A stretch of 64,000 bases of DNA from Bdellovibrionota bacterium (GTDB lineage Bacteria > Bdellovibrionota > Bdellovibrionia > Bdellovibrionales > JAMPXM01), in NCBI GenBank assembly GCA_963170185.1, contig CAUJGS010000025.1:1-64000 (forward strand), read 5' to 3'. Below are positions 52,884 through 61,241 of this stretch, piece by piece (within the stretch, counting starts at the first letter, position 1; every line of letters starts with the position of its first letter). A model generated the notes under the pieces. That model searched no databases. It saw only the letters and a program-made list of their open reading frames with translations, and was not told the DNA's origin. The translations under genes and the position numbers were made by a program.

Positions 52884-53163
52884 AGGCCCCTCCTCCGTGG
52901 TGTCTATAGGAACCTCCAAATCGGAGGTCCTTCCTTAATGATGGCAGACCCGGGCCAGAGAGCAATCGGTCAATTGAGGTTCGTCGAAAGTTCGCCAAAA
53001 TGCGTTTGGCCCTCGGCCTAACTCAACTAGGCTCGAGCCTCGTTTAGAAGGACGAATAAAAAGATTTCGTGAAGCCAAACCTGGGAACGCCATAAGCAAT
53101 GCCTATGGTTCTAGACCAACGTCCAAACCAGCCGAAGAGGCCGCCTGCTCGCGCCGAAAAACA
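52884..53163 (-). promoter_or_regulatory. leader and promoter region of lon
   Basis: No gene. On the minus strand a stem GGACCTCC/GGAGGTTCC (8 pairs with one G-U, 52910-52930) lies about 30 bases before the lon ribosome binding site. Two dyads lie farther up: GCCAAA-ATGCG-TTTGGC at 52994-53010 and the palindrome AGGCTCGAGCCT at 53029-53040. Either could be an operator. TTGACC occurs at about 52965 but I cannot pair it with a convincing -10. No CIRCE element is seen. Confidence 0.4.
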
Positions 53164-53191
53164 AAACGGCCACCGTTTCCGGCAGCCGCTT
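53164..53191 (-). terminator. intrinsic terminator of clpX
   Basis: On the minus strand a 12-pair stem (with G-U pairs) and a GAAA loop, AAGCGGCTGCCG-GAAA-CGGTGGCCGTTT, is followed by TGTTTTTC. It is 40 bases past the clpX stop. Confidence 0.85.
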
Positions 53192-53199
53192 GACTCAGC

Positions 53200-53225
53200 G
53201 CAAATCAAAAAACAAGGCGGTACCT
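53200..53225 (-). repeat. 26-base element after clpX, copy 2
   Basis: Second copy of the element found after lon (25 of 26 bases the same), six bases from the clpX stop and just ahead of the terminator hairpin. On the mRNA strand it reads AGGTACCGCCTTGTTTTTTG and on. Its position in both cases is between the stop codon and a GAAA-loop terminator of an AAA+ protease-complex gene. Confidence 0.85.
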
Positions 53226-53230
53226 GTAGC

Positions 53231-54526
53231 CTAAGCGCCTTGTTTCTTTTGGGCTTCGGACTCTTCTAGCGCTCGCATTTCGTCGTCGGTGCGATACACG
53301 AGAGTCGGCTGCTTTTTATTGACGATGGTTTCTTCGTCGATGATGCACTCTTTGACGTTCGTCTTCGATGGGATTTCGAACATCACGTCAAGCATCGCCG
53401 TCTCGATGACGCCGCGAAGACCGCGGGCTCCCGTCTTGCGAACCAAAGCTTGCTTCGCGATCGCGCGCAGCGCTTCGTCGGTGAATTTCAAATCCACTTT
53501 CTCGTAAGCCATAAGCTTTGCGTACTGTTTCGTGAGCGCATTTTTAGGTTTAACGAGAATGTCGATCAAAGCCTCTTCACTTAGCGGATCAAGTACCGCC
53601 GTTACCGGCATACGACCGATGAATTCCGGAATAAGACCGAACTTCACCAAATCATCTGGCTCGACGAACTGAAGAATGTTTTCTCCGGCGTCGCGCTCGC
53701 TTGACGAGCGAATGTCGGCACCGATTCCAAGCGACTTCGAAGAACGACGGTTTTCGATGACTTTATCAAGACCAACAAACGCTCCACCTACGATGAAGAG
53801 GATGTTGCTGGTGTCGACTTGAATGAATTCCTGCTGCGGATGCTTACGACCACCTTTAGGCGGAAGGTTTGCAACCGTGCCTTCAAGAATCTTCAAAAGA
53901 GCCTGCTGAACGCCCTCACCCGAAACGTCACGTGTGATCGATGGGTTTTCGCTCTTACGAGAAATCTTATCGATCTCGTCGACGTAGATAACGCCTTTTT
54001 GCGCCTTTTCGACATCGTAGTCAGCCGCTTGCAAGAGATTCAGAACCACGTTCTCAACGTCTTCACCAACGTAACCGGCTTCTGTCAAAGTCGTCGCATC
54101 GGCCATCGCAAACGGGACGTTCAAGATCTTCGCAATGGTTTGCGCAAGAAGCGTCTTACCCGAACCTGTTGGACCAATCAGAAGGATGTTCGACTTCTGA
54201 ATTTCGACTTCATCCTTACGGCCACCCATGGCGTTGATACGCTTGTAGTGGTTGTGAACCGCAACCGCGAGCGATTTCTTGGCGCGCTCTTGGCCGATCA
54301 CATAATCATCGAGGTAATTTTTGATATCGAGAGGTTTAGGAACTTTCAGCGACGGCTTCACCGTCTCTTCACGATCTTTTTCCTCGGCAATGATGTCGTT
54401 ACAAAGCTCAATACACTCGTCGCAAATGTAAACGCCCGGTCCTGCGATAAGTTTTTTCACCTCGTTCTGCGTTTTGTTACAGAACGAACAGCGAAGTATT
54501 CCTGAGCCAGATTCTTTCTTATTCAT
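53231..54526 (-). CDS. clpX: ClpX ATPase subunit of ClpXP
   Basis: Unfoldase that feeds substrates to ClpP. 431 residues, standard length. N-terminal zinc-binding domain with four cysteines ([14 protein letters not shown] and [10 protein letters not shown]), Walker [19 protein letters not shown], Walker [14 protein letters not shown], an IGF-like ClpP-contact loop region ([14 protein letters not shown]), the sensor region with GFIPEFIGR-type [11 protein letters not shown], and the C-terminal small domain. ATG 54526 is supported by AGGAAG upstream; a GTG at 54532 is also in frame. It lies 43 bases after clpP with no terminator between, so clpP-clpX is an operon. Confidence 0.98.
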   Translation of the reverse strand: MNKKESGSGILRCSFCNKTQNEVKKLIAGPGVYICDECIELCNDIIAEEKDREETVKPSLKVPKPLDIKNYLDDYVIGQERAKKSLAVAVHNHYKRINAMGGRKDEVEIQKSNILLIGPTGSGKTLLAQTIAKILNVPFAMADATTLTEAGYVGEDVENVVLNLLQAADYDVEKAQKGVIYVDEIDKISRKSENPSITRDVSGEGVQQALLKILEGTVANLPPKGGRKHPQQEFIQVDTSNILFIVGGAFVGLDKVIENRRSSKSLGIGADIRSSSERDAGENILQFVEPDDLVKFGLIPEFIGRMPVTAVLDPLSEEALIDILVKPKNALTKQYAKLMAYEKVDLKFTDEALRAIAKQALVRKTGARGLRGVIETAMLDVMFEIPSKTNVKECIIDEETIVNKKQPTLVYRTDDEMRALEESEAQKKQGA

Positions 54527-54569
54527 CGTCACTTCCTACTAGCTGGTTCCTAGCCGATCAAGTCGCTGA

Positions 54570-55172
54570 TTAAGCCTTCGAGCCCTTACGCACTTTCACA
54601 ACGTGGTCGACAATTCCCCACTCCAAAGCCTCGTTCGCGCTCAGATAAAAATCCCGATCCATCGCTTTGTCGAGAGTGTCGTAATCTTTACCTGTGTGCG
54701 CCGCATAGATTTCTGTCAGACGCTTTTTCGTGTTCAACATTTCGTTAGCCGCGATCTCGATATCGCTCGCCTGCCCCGACAATCCGCCCATGATATGCGG
54801 TTGATGCAGCATGACTCGCGCGTGCGGCAGAATGTAACGCTTTCCCTTCGCGCCCGCGTTGAGAAGCAGCGAGCCCATGCTCGCGGCAAGACCAATGCAA
54901 GTCGTTGCCACGTCGCACTTCACAAACTGCATGATGTCGTAAATCCCAAGCCCCGAGGACACCGAGCCACCTGGAGAGTTGATGTAGAGCTGAATATCTT
55001 TATCTGGATTGTCAGCTTCCAAGAAAAGCATCTGCGCAATCACGGCGTTCGCCACGTCGTCATTGATCGCCGTCCCAAGAATGATGATCCGGTCTTTAAG
55101 AAGACGAGAATAGATGTCGTAACTTCTTTCACCGCGAGCCGTCTGCTCTACAACGATCGGTATAAGCGCCAC
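54570..55172 (-). CDS. clpP: ATP-dependent Clp protease proteolytic subunit
   Basis: Serine peptidase that forms the ClpP barrel. 200 residues. The catalytic triad is visible: Ser in [16 protein letters not shown], His in [12 protein letters not shown], and Asp in the later [15 protein letters not shown] region. The start is GTG 55172, giving the usual [30 protein letters not shown] lies 12 bases upstream. A FliA-like element is about 60 bases upstream of the start. It is the first gene of the clpP-clpX pair. Confidence 0.98.
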   Translation of the reverse strand: MALIPIVVEQTARGERSYDIYSRLLKDRIIILGTAINDDVANAVIAQMLFLEADNPDKDIQLYINSPGGSVSSGLGIYDIMQFVKCDVATTCIGLAASMGSLLLNAGAKGKRYILPHARVMLHQPHIMGGLSGQASDIEIAANEMLNTKKRLTEIYAAHTGKDYDTLDKAMDRDFYLSANEALEWGIVDHVVKVRKGSKA

Positions 55173-55490
55173 TGCTTCAAACCCCTTGCAATTCGATCCC
55201 GTACAGCCATTTAAATGCTTTACGGCAGTTACCTATCGGTCAGACGCTCCGTAAATTGAAGCGGACCTTGAAGCGATCCATGAAACAATCTCATGGTCCA
55301 ACCCTTCTATCGTCTCAGATCGGACATCCAACTTCATGTTGCACAAGGTCGAGGTGGACGAAAGCCTCTGTTTCCACATCGCGTCGGCGAAAAATTCATC
55401 GCTCGGCGAAAGTCTTGAGTGCCCCAAAAGCGCACACTCTACTAAGCTGTCCCACTCATAACCGTGCTTGAGGAATAAGGTCTAAAAATT
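55173..55490. other. divergent intergenic region clpP/pepA
   Basis: 318 bases without a convincing gene. It holds the clpP promoter candidate (55232-55259, minus) and, on the plus side, the leader of pepA with no clear promoter. A 64-codon minus-strand frame at 55233-55427 has no ribosome binding site or recognisable product and overlaps the promoter candidate; it is not called. Confidence 0.6.
55232..55259 (-). promoter_or_regulatory. FliA-like promoter candidate of clpP
   Basis: On the minus strand TCAA (55259-55256), exactly 15 bases, then ACCGATAGG (55240-55232), followed by TAA. It shares CCGATAGGTAA with the element before the giant lipoprotein operon (10681-10691). Confidence 0.45.
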
Positions 55491-57053
55491 ATGAAACTCG
55501 AACTCTTGAAATCGTCGTTTGAACAAATCTCGTCTGATCTCGTCGTCGTCTTCGCAACTAAAGCCGCCGCGAAAGACACCGGAAAAGAATCCGGAAAAAA
55601 AGCAGACAAAAAAGACAAAGAGCAAAAGCCGAAAGTCACCGTCGAAGGTCTTGGAAAAACCGGAACAGCGACAGTCACTGAGAAAATCGCCTCGGCATTG
55701 GAAGATGGCAGCCTCTCGGCAAGCGCTTGCGAATTTGTACTCTTCCGCGACGCAAAAGTTGCGCAAGCCCGCCACCTGGCCGTTGTCGGCCTAGGAGAAG
55801 TCAAAGACATCACCGCGGAAGTTATCCGCCAAGCCGTCGCGACGGCGTTCACAAGTGCTAAGGCGGCAAAAGCGAAGTCCGTTTCCTTTGCGATGGATTC
55901 CCTCGCTCATAACTCGCTTTCACCGGAAATCGTGATGCAGGCGGCGGCCGAGGGTGCGGCTCTCGCGAGCTACTCGTTCCACGAGTTCAAAAGCGGCAAA
56001 AAAGACGATGGCGTTACGACCGTCCACTTTGTTTCAACTTCGAAAAACAAAGGCCAAGAAAAAGGCCTCGAAACCGCGACCGTTCTTGCGGAGTGCGTGA
56101 ATTTCTCACGTTGGCTTGGCGACCGTCCGGGCAACCGCATGACTCCCACGATCCTAGCGGAAGAAACCGCAAAAGCAGCCAAGGGCACAAAACTGAAAGT
56201 CACTGTCTGGGACAAGGCAAAAATCAAAACCGAGAAGATGAATTCGTTCCTTTCGGTTTCTCTCGGCTCATCGCAGGACCCAAAGTTCATCATCATGGAA
56301 TACAAGGGCGCTGCCGCTTCGAAGAAGCCGGTTTGCTTCGTTGGAAAAGGCCTGACTTTTGATTCGGGTGGTATCTCGATTAAGCCTTCGGGCGGCATGG
56401 AAGAAATGAAGTACGACATGTGTGGTGGCGCCAACGTCATCGGCACCATGCTCGCGATCGCGAAACTCGGCCTCAAGGTCAACGCCATCGGCCTCGTACC
56501 AGCTACCGAAAACATGCCGGGCCCAAGCGCCAACAAACCGGGCGACATCGTGATTGCCCGCAACGGCAAGTCGATCGAAGTGAACAACACGGATGCGGAA
56601 GGCCGCCTAATCCTTAACGACGCACTCGTGTACGCGTGCGAACAAAAGCCGGCCGCGATCTTCGATGCTGCGACTTTGACTGGCGCGATGGTTGTGGCTC
56701 TTGGCAACATCCACACGGGCTTCTTCACTCGCAACGACAAACTCGCTGCCAAGGTCGACGCCGCGGCGAAATCCACCGGCGAGCTCGTATGGCGCATGCC
56801 GCTTGTGGACTTCCACGCACGCGACATGAAAGGCACGTACGCGGATCTTTCCAACATCAGCTCCGGAAAAGGCGCTGGCTCGGCGACGGCGGCAGCGTTC
56901 CTCGAGAACTTCGTTGATAAAGATATTCCTTGGGCGCACTTCGATATCGCAGGCACAGGCTGGCACAACGGCGACCGCTTCCCTTACAACCCACGTAAAG
57001 GGGCGTCCGGTGCGATGATCCGTACCTTCGTCGAGCTGGCGCAAGCGTTCTAA
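55491..57053 (+). CDS. pepA: leucyl aminopeptidase, M17 family
   Basis: Two-metal aminopeptidase, cytoplasmic, hexameric in relatives. 520 residues. The C-terminal catalytic domain has the metal and active-site motifs FVGKGLTFDSGGISIKP, MKYDMCGGANVIGTM and NNTDAEGRLILNDAL, and near the end PWAHFDIAGTGW and KGASGAMIRTFVEL. The N-terminal domain contains an unusual Lys-rich insertion at about residues 25-48 (AKDTGKESGKKADKKDKEQK), which is probably a flexible loop. The gene stands alone between the clpP intergenic region and a strong terminator. Confidence 0.97.
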   Translation: MKLELLKSSFEQISSDLVVVFATKAAAKDTGKESGKKADKKDKEQKPKVTVEGLGKTGTATVTEKIASALEDGSLSASACEFVLFRDAKVAQARHLAVVGLGEVKDITAEVIRQAVATAFTSAKAAKAKSVSFAMDSLAHNSLSPEIVMQAAAEGAALASYSFHEFKSGKKDDGVTTVHFVSTSKNKGQEKGLETATVLAECVNFSRWLGDRPGNRMTPTILAEETAKAAKGTKLKVTVWDKAKIKTEKMNSFLSVSLGSSQDPKFIIMEYKGAAASKKPVCFVGKGLTFDSGGISIKPSGGMEEMKYDMCGGANVIGTMLAIAKLGLKVNAIGLVPATENMPGPSANKPGDIVIARNGKSIEVNNTDAEGRLILNDALVYACEQKPAAIFDAATLTGAMVVALGNIHTGFFTRNDKLAAKVDAAAKSTGELVWRMPLVDFHARDMKGTYADLSNISSGKGAGSATAAAFLENFVDKDIPWAHFDIAGTGWHNGDRFPYNPRKGASGAMIRTFVELAQAF

Positions 57054-57099
57054 TCGCTGCCGACAATCAAGGCCGCAATCACGACCTTCGTCGGTGCGG

Positions 57100-57127
57100 A
57101 AAAAAGGGGGCTTCGGTCCCCTTTTTT
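57100..57127 (+). terminator. intrinsic terminator of pepA
   Basis: GGGGGC-TTCG-GTCCCC stem with a UUCG tetraloop (57106-57121), flanked by AAAAAA and TTTTTT, so it can work in both directions. It lies 47 bases past the pepA stop. Confidence 0.92.
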
Positions 57128-57137
57128 GTTCACCGTT

Positions 57138-57165
57138 TTAAGTCGAGACGTATTTCGCCGATAGG
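57138..57165 (+). promoter_or_regulatory. FliA-like promoter of the 57185 gene
   Basis: TTAA (57138-57141), exactly 15 bases, GCCGATAGG (57157-57165): seven of eight bases of the E. coli sigma-28 -10 element GCCGATAA at its spacing. Transcription would begin near 57171, which leaves just the GGGAG ribosome binding site in the leader. Confidence 0.6.
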
Positions 57166-57184
57166 TTTCATGGGAGATCACGAC

Positions 57185-57889
57185 ATGTCGAAAAATCGCT
57201 CGCATGATATGACGCTTTGGACGGGAATCGGCGCGTTCCTCTTGTTTGCAGGATTCGGATTCTGGATCACGGTTTCGGCGTGGGACGGAATGATCTACGT
57301 GTCCGACCTAAAACTCAAAGGCCTCTCAGGCCGCGTACCCGCGGCGATTCGCAAAGATCTCGACTTCTCCCGACTCAACGGCGCCGAGCTCATGAGCGCT
57401 TCGCAAAAACGCCTGTTCACGGCCGCACGTGTAATCACCACACAGAAGAATGTCGGTATCGAATTCGGACAGTTTATTATTCGATCAAACGACGGCCAGC
57501 GACAACTTGCCTGCGATTTCTATGATCGCGTTCGAGTGAAACTTCAAGCCGACGGCATGGCGGTCTCCGGCGAACGTCCCGAGATTGAAATCAACGCTCC
57601 TTGCGCGACATCGACGGACCTTGCGCGCACGGAACCGATTTGGATTCCGACAGAGGAGATCATGTCTGGGAACGCGGCCGACGGCGAAGCCACGTTCGCA
57701 AGCGTCGAGCGTTCGTCTTTCCGGTTCCGAAATATGAGCCACCACTGGCCACGCCGTTGGGCTGTAACGGAAGTCACTTTGTATCGGGAGTCAGAGCCCG
57801 GGCATGAAGTCCACGTCGATCAGGGCGATATGAAGGATTTCAATCAGAAACCCCTCATCGTCACCTGGCCCGAATCCGCCGTTCGTTAA
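57185..57889 (+). CDS. single-pass membrane-anchored protein of unknown function
   Basis: 234 residues from ATG 57185. One N-terminal membrane helix (TGIGAFLLFAGFGFWITVSAW) is followed by a periplasmic domain of about 200 residues (VSDLKLKGLSGRVPAAIRKDLDF, RVRVKLQADGMAVSGERPEIEINAPCA, WAVTEVTLYRE). ATG 57185 is preferred over 57170 because GGGAG (57172-57176) is eight bases upstream of it and the upstream start would lie at the expected transcription start. No family recognised. It converges on gshA with ten bases between. The FliA-like promoter suggests expression together with motility genes (inference). Confidence 0.75.
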   Translation: MSKNRSHDMTLWTGIGAFLLFAGFGFWITVSAWDGMIYVSDLKLKGLSGRVPAAIRKDLDFSRLNGAELMSASQKRLFTAARVITTQKNVGIEFGQFIIRSNDGQRQLACDFYDRVRVKLQADGMAVSGERPEIEINAPCATSTDLARTEPIWIPTEEIMSGNAADGEATFASVERSSFRFRNMSHHWPRRWAVTEVTLYRESEPGHEVHVDQGDMKDFNQKPLIVTWPESAVR

Positions 57890-57899
57890 TCGGGCGATT

Positions 57900-59207
57900 T
57901 CAATCGGGCAACGCACACTCTTTGGCGTCAAGACCCACGCGATCATAGCCGTTATACCGTACACCCATTTCACGAGCCTCTCGACCGATCGCCAACACGC
58001 CCAGACGTGAAATCCAACCGTACACGTTTTCAAGCGGATGCCCCTCGACCGAAATCTTGAGATCCGAAACGCAGAGTCGTTTGTACACCGCGCCCGGGCT
58101 ATTAAGTGATTCGGTCGGACCTTTTTCCGAATGGCTTCGCAAAAAACCGCCAGCCAACTGGCAGCCGAAAAGGTACAGAGTTGGTTCGGCCGTGATGCCT
58201 TCCGATTGAACGATCGAAGGCACCCCTTCTTGAATGATCACTTCCTCGACATCGCGACCGCCTTTTGCCGCCTTCATTTTCGTGCGCGAACGGTTATTGA
58301 GATTCAACACCTCTTCGCCCGAAGCGACCCGCATCACAGCGAGGCCATAAGTTCCCGCGTTGTTTTTCACAAACGTAACCGGATCGCCAGCAATACCACG
58401 AGCCGCGTATTGCTGCTTCATGCGGTCAATCATGGCCTGAACACGGCCCGCAAGAGCCTCGCGGCTGCCGGGTTCCGAAATATCAAATCCGGTAAAAAGC
58501 TCGGTTTCCACCGTCAAAAGCCAAGGGTCGACATCCGCGACTTTCGCAAACTCAGTGGCAAGATCGTTGTAGTGTTTAAAGTATGTCGATTTTTTTCGCT
58601 GCCACCAGCCGAGTTCGCGAGGCGGGTTGAGTTTCACTTCAAGCTTTTCGCCCCACTCTTGATAAAACTCCGAGAAATCGTTGTTCGACACGATGAGATC
58701 GGGTTCAAAGCACGTGCACTGCACACGTCCGTCGGAAACCGTTACCGAGACGACTTCGACCGTGCGACCGCTGGCCGCCGTCATCGTTGCGCGTTCGTTG
58801 CCGGTCTTTTCCTGTAGTCGCGGAATCGCCACGCACACTTCAAGATCAGCCCCAGTTAAAATCTCGCGAAGCGTGAACACGTTGTCCCAGTAGTAGGGAT
58901 TGTTCGTGTGCTCCTCGGTGATCAACATAAGCTTCTTAACGCCCTTGCCGCCAGCGCCGCGCGCATAATGACGATCGATGTAGTACCGCACTAGGGGAGG
59001 AGCACTTTCCCGATCCGTCGGACAAATGTTGTTGAAGCCGGCTGGATAAATATTGGCGTCAACGTTGACGACCTTGTATCCCGAATCGCGAATGTCGTAG
59101 CTCGAATAAAATGGCAGATCAACCTGACCACGCTCCGCCTGAAACCATTCACGGATCTGAGGCAGCTTCGCGACAATCGCTCGGTGCAGTTCGTCTTTCC
59201 GATTCAT
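57900..59207 (-). CDS. gshA: glutamate-cysteine ligase, proteobacterial type III
   Basis: First enzyme of glutathione synthesis, 435 residues. The sequence matches the GshA type described in Acidithiobacillus and related bacteria rather than E. coli GshA: PFYSSYDIRDSGYKVVNVDANIYPAGFNNI near residues 33-62, EEHTNNPYYWDNVFTLREIL, WWQRKKSTYFKHYNDLA, FVKNNAGTYGLAVM (nucleotide-binding ATP-grasp-like part) and EVIIQEGVPS. I identify it from memory of this family. It is last in the five-gene minus-strand operon, 20 bases after the EI24/CysZ-like gene. gshB is not in the window. Confidence 0.88.
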   Translation of the reverse strand: MNRKDELHRAIVAKLPQIREWFQAERGQVDLPFYSSYDIRDSGYKVVNVDANIYPAGFNNICPTDRESAPPLVRYYIDRHYARGAGGKGVKKLMLITEEHTNNPYYWDNVFTLREILTGADLEVCVAIPRLQEKTGNERATMTAASGRTVEVVSVTVSDGRVQCTCFEPDLIVSNNDFSEFYQEWGEKLEVKLNPPRELGWWQRKKSTYFKHYNDLATEFAKVADVDPWLLTVETELFTGFDISEPGSREALAGRVQAMIDRMKQQYAARGIAGDPVTFVKNNAGTYGLAVMRVASGEEVLNLNNRSRTKMKAAKGGRDVEEVIIQEGVPSIVQSEGITAEPTLYLFGCQLAGGFLRSHSEKGPTESLNSPGAVYKRLCVSDLKISVEGHPLENVYGWISRLGVLAIGREAREMGVRYNGYDRVGLDAKECALPD

Positions 59208-59227
59208 ACTTTCCTCACTCTCAAAAG

Positions 59228-60013
59228 CTACATCACTCGGATCTCGGTCGATCGTTTCTCGGCTGCGTTTTCCGAGTCGGCGCTGCGCTTAAGCAGCAAG
59301 CCGCCGCCAACCACGGCAGCAGGCATGATAATCACACTCATGCCGGGGATAACCAAAACCGATCCCAAGCCGACAGCAAAACCCGAGTACATCGCAAGAT
59401 GACTGCGAAAATGCTGAAAGCGCCGACGAATTCCCCAACCCATGGCTTCGAAGCTGTAGTCCGAAACGTCAAAAGCCAAGATGAGCACGAAACCCATTGT
59501 GGCAATCAGGTTGATGAGCGGAATAAGAGAGCACATAAACAAAATCGCAGCCGCTACCGCGAAAATCAGACTCTTCACGAGGCTGACCAGCAGCATACGT
59601 ACCGTAAACACCAACCACTCGCGCATCTGAAAGGGTTGATCTTTCCTCATTCCAATCACAACCAGAGCAAGTTCCGCAAGAATCGAGTAAAACGGAGCCA
59701 CGACCAATCTCACGGAAACGTAAACTGCCACGCCCAAAGCCAGCAAAGCGATCGGCCAAAGCACCAAGGTCAGCGCGAAGATCGCCCAAGACCCGGGCGC
59801 CAGCGAAATCCAAGAACCCAACGAGACCGCAAAACTCCCGATAGAGCCACCGATAAAATACAAACCCGAAATGGTGATCAACGTTCCCAGCACCAAGGCC
59901 ACCGCAAACGGGATGAGTGACCAAGTCCGCAATTTACTGTCGCCGACAAGAATCTGAAAGCCGCGAAACAAGGCCGTTAACCCGTAAAAAAAATCGCTCA
60001 TGAAATTACTCAT
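59228..60013 (-). CDS. EI24/CysZ-like membrane protein
   Basis: 261 residues with about five or six membrane helices (LIPFAVALVLGTLITISGLYFI, WAIFALTLVLWPIALLALGVAVYVSVRLVVAPF, LIFAVAAAILFMCSLIPLINLIATMGFVLILAF). The starting DFFYGLTALFRGFQILVGDSKLRTWSLIP and the central VAPFYSILAELAL are typical of the EI24 (PF07264) family that includes the sulfate permease CysZ. ATG 60013 is supported by AAGGAGG five bases upstream and overlaps the preceding TPR lipoprotein by eight bases. Proximity to gshA could mean sulfate or cysteine supply, but the family is too broad to say. Confidence 0.8.
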   Translation of the reverse strand: MSNFMSDFFYGLTALFRGFQILVGDSKLRTWSLIPFAVALVLGTLITISGLYFIGGSIGSFAVSLGSWISLAPGSWAIFALTLVLWPIALLALGVAVYVSVRLVVAPFYSILAELALVVIGMRKDQPFQMREWLVFTVRMLLVSLVKSLIFAVAAAILFMCSLIPLINLIATMGFVLILAFDVSDYSFEAMGWGIRRRFQHFRSHLAMYSGFAVGLGSVLVIPGMSVIIMPAAVVGGGLLLKRSADSENAAEKRSTEIRVM

Positions 60014-61241
60014 CAGAGCCTCCTTCTTCCGAAGCATCGGACGCCCCTTCGCCAGGAAAGGCCGGTTTCGCCTCTAACACGCGAGGCTTGCGCTCTTCAC
60101 GACGTCTCGCAGAGTCCGGTGTCTCGCTCTCACCCGCAGGACGATCCAGCATCAGCGTCGACTGTAGGTTTTCGTCAAAGTCCTCGGCAAAATCCACGAT
60201 CTTGCGAAGCGGGCTATCGGGGTGCGCCGCTTTGACGATTTCCGTGACGAACAACGCCTTCAAAGCCGCAACGGCATCCGACAAACGTACCAGACGACTC
60301 CACCGTTCGCGCTGTTGTTCCCGAGCCGCGATCACGATTTCCGCCGCGGCCGGAACTGGAACCGCATCGATCGATTTTCGTAGGGCACCGTAGCTCGCAA
60401 TCAACTCTTCGGCCGACTGTTCTGCCCACGGAGAAATACCAAGTTCGGCGGACTGGAGCAGGTAGATCTGACTGCGCTCGATCGGAACCAAACTCGATTC
60501 AAAACGCTCCCATGTGACTTCGCCTAGCGGACGATGCCCCATCGCGTACAAGATTCTTGGCACCCACTCGGGCTGGTCGCCAGCCGCAATCTGCGAGCGC
60601 AGTCGAGCCAGCTGCCCTTCCGCTAGGTTGTAGTACCTCTCGGCTTCGGCAAAGATCCGCTCACGCGCGTAGGCCGCAGCCAGTCTTGCCGGTAATTCCG
60701 TTTGAGCGACTTCGACCGGCAAGTATCGACTCCGGCGTTCCGCATCCTTCAGCGCGGCCAAACTCTTGTCGTCTTCACCAAGCGCCTCATACAAAACGCC
60801 CGCGCGCAAAAGCGAGAGCCCCTGAAGTCGAGGAGCGCGCTTTGCGGTTTCCGCGACACTTCGATAAATCGTCAACGCCTCCTGGTGACGACCAAGTCCC
60901 TCAAGAGCGCGAGCCCGGTTAAACTGAGCCGCCAGCGTCCAATTCGTCGTCGGATGCGCCCGAAGCATTTTTTGAAAAAGATCATCCGCCTTTTCGTACT
61001 CTCGCTTCTCGAGAAGATCGAAAGCATCCCGATACATCTTCGGCGCATCTGGAATCGGCGCCTGATAAGGATCTTCCGGAAACCCCAATACACGTTTGAT
61101 CTTCGCGGCATCCCAAGTGCCCATTCTACCAGACACTGGCTCCGCTGCCACCGGCGGACGAGTCGCGCATCCCGCAAGAGCGAAACTCACGATGGCGAAA
61201 CCAACCAAGCCCGTCCCGCGCCAAACACTTGAACGCTTCAT
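60006..61241 (-). CDS. TPR lipoprotein
   Basis: 411 residues. Signal peptide GLVGFAIVSFALAGC with lipobox. The mature protein has TPR-like helix pairs at about 65-235 (MYRDAFDLLEKREYEKADDLFQKMLRAHP, FNRARALEGLGRHQEALTIYRS, LLRAGVLYEALGEDDKSLAAL) and a helical C-terminal half ending in an acidic tail (GASDASEEGGSDE). ATG 61241 shares a base with the stop of the ArsA-like gene upstream. Its place right after two ArsA/Get3-like ATPases may be meaningful. It is probably a periplasmic or outer-membrane adaptor. Confidence 0.85.
   Translation of the reverse strand: MKRSSVWRGTGLVGFAIVSFALAGCATRPPVAAEPVSGRMGTWDAAKIKRVLGFPEDPYQAPIPDAPKMYRDAFDLLEKREYEKADDLFQKMLRAHPTTNWTLAAQFNRARALEGLGRHQEALTIYRSVAETAKRAPRLQGLSLLRAGVLYEALGEDDKSLAALKDAERRSRYLPVEVAQTELPARLAAAYARERIFAEAERYYNLAEGQLARLRSQIAAGDQPEWVPRILYAMGHRPLGEVTWERFESSLVPIERSQIYLLQSAELGISPWAEQSAEELIASYGALRKSIDAVPVPAAAEIVIAAREQQRERWSRLVRLSDAVAALKALFVTEIVKAAHPDSPLRKIVDFAEDFDENLQSTLMLDRPAGESETPDSARRREERKPRVLEAKPAFPGEGASDASEEGGSDE

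Noticed and set aside
55233-55427. 64-codon frame upstream of clpP
   Set aside because: It has no ribosome binding site, overlaps the promoter candidate and resembles no protein I know.
55970-56968. 332-codon frame antisense to pepA
   Set aside because: It comes from codon bias of pepA; no motif or ribosome binding site.
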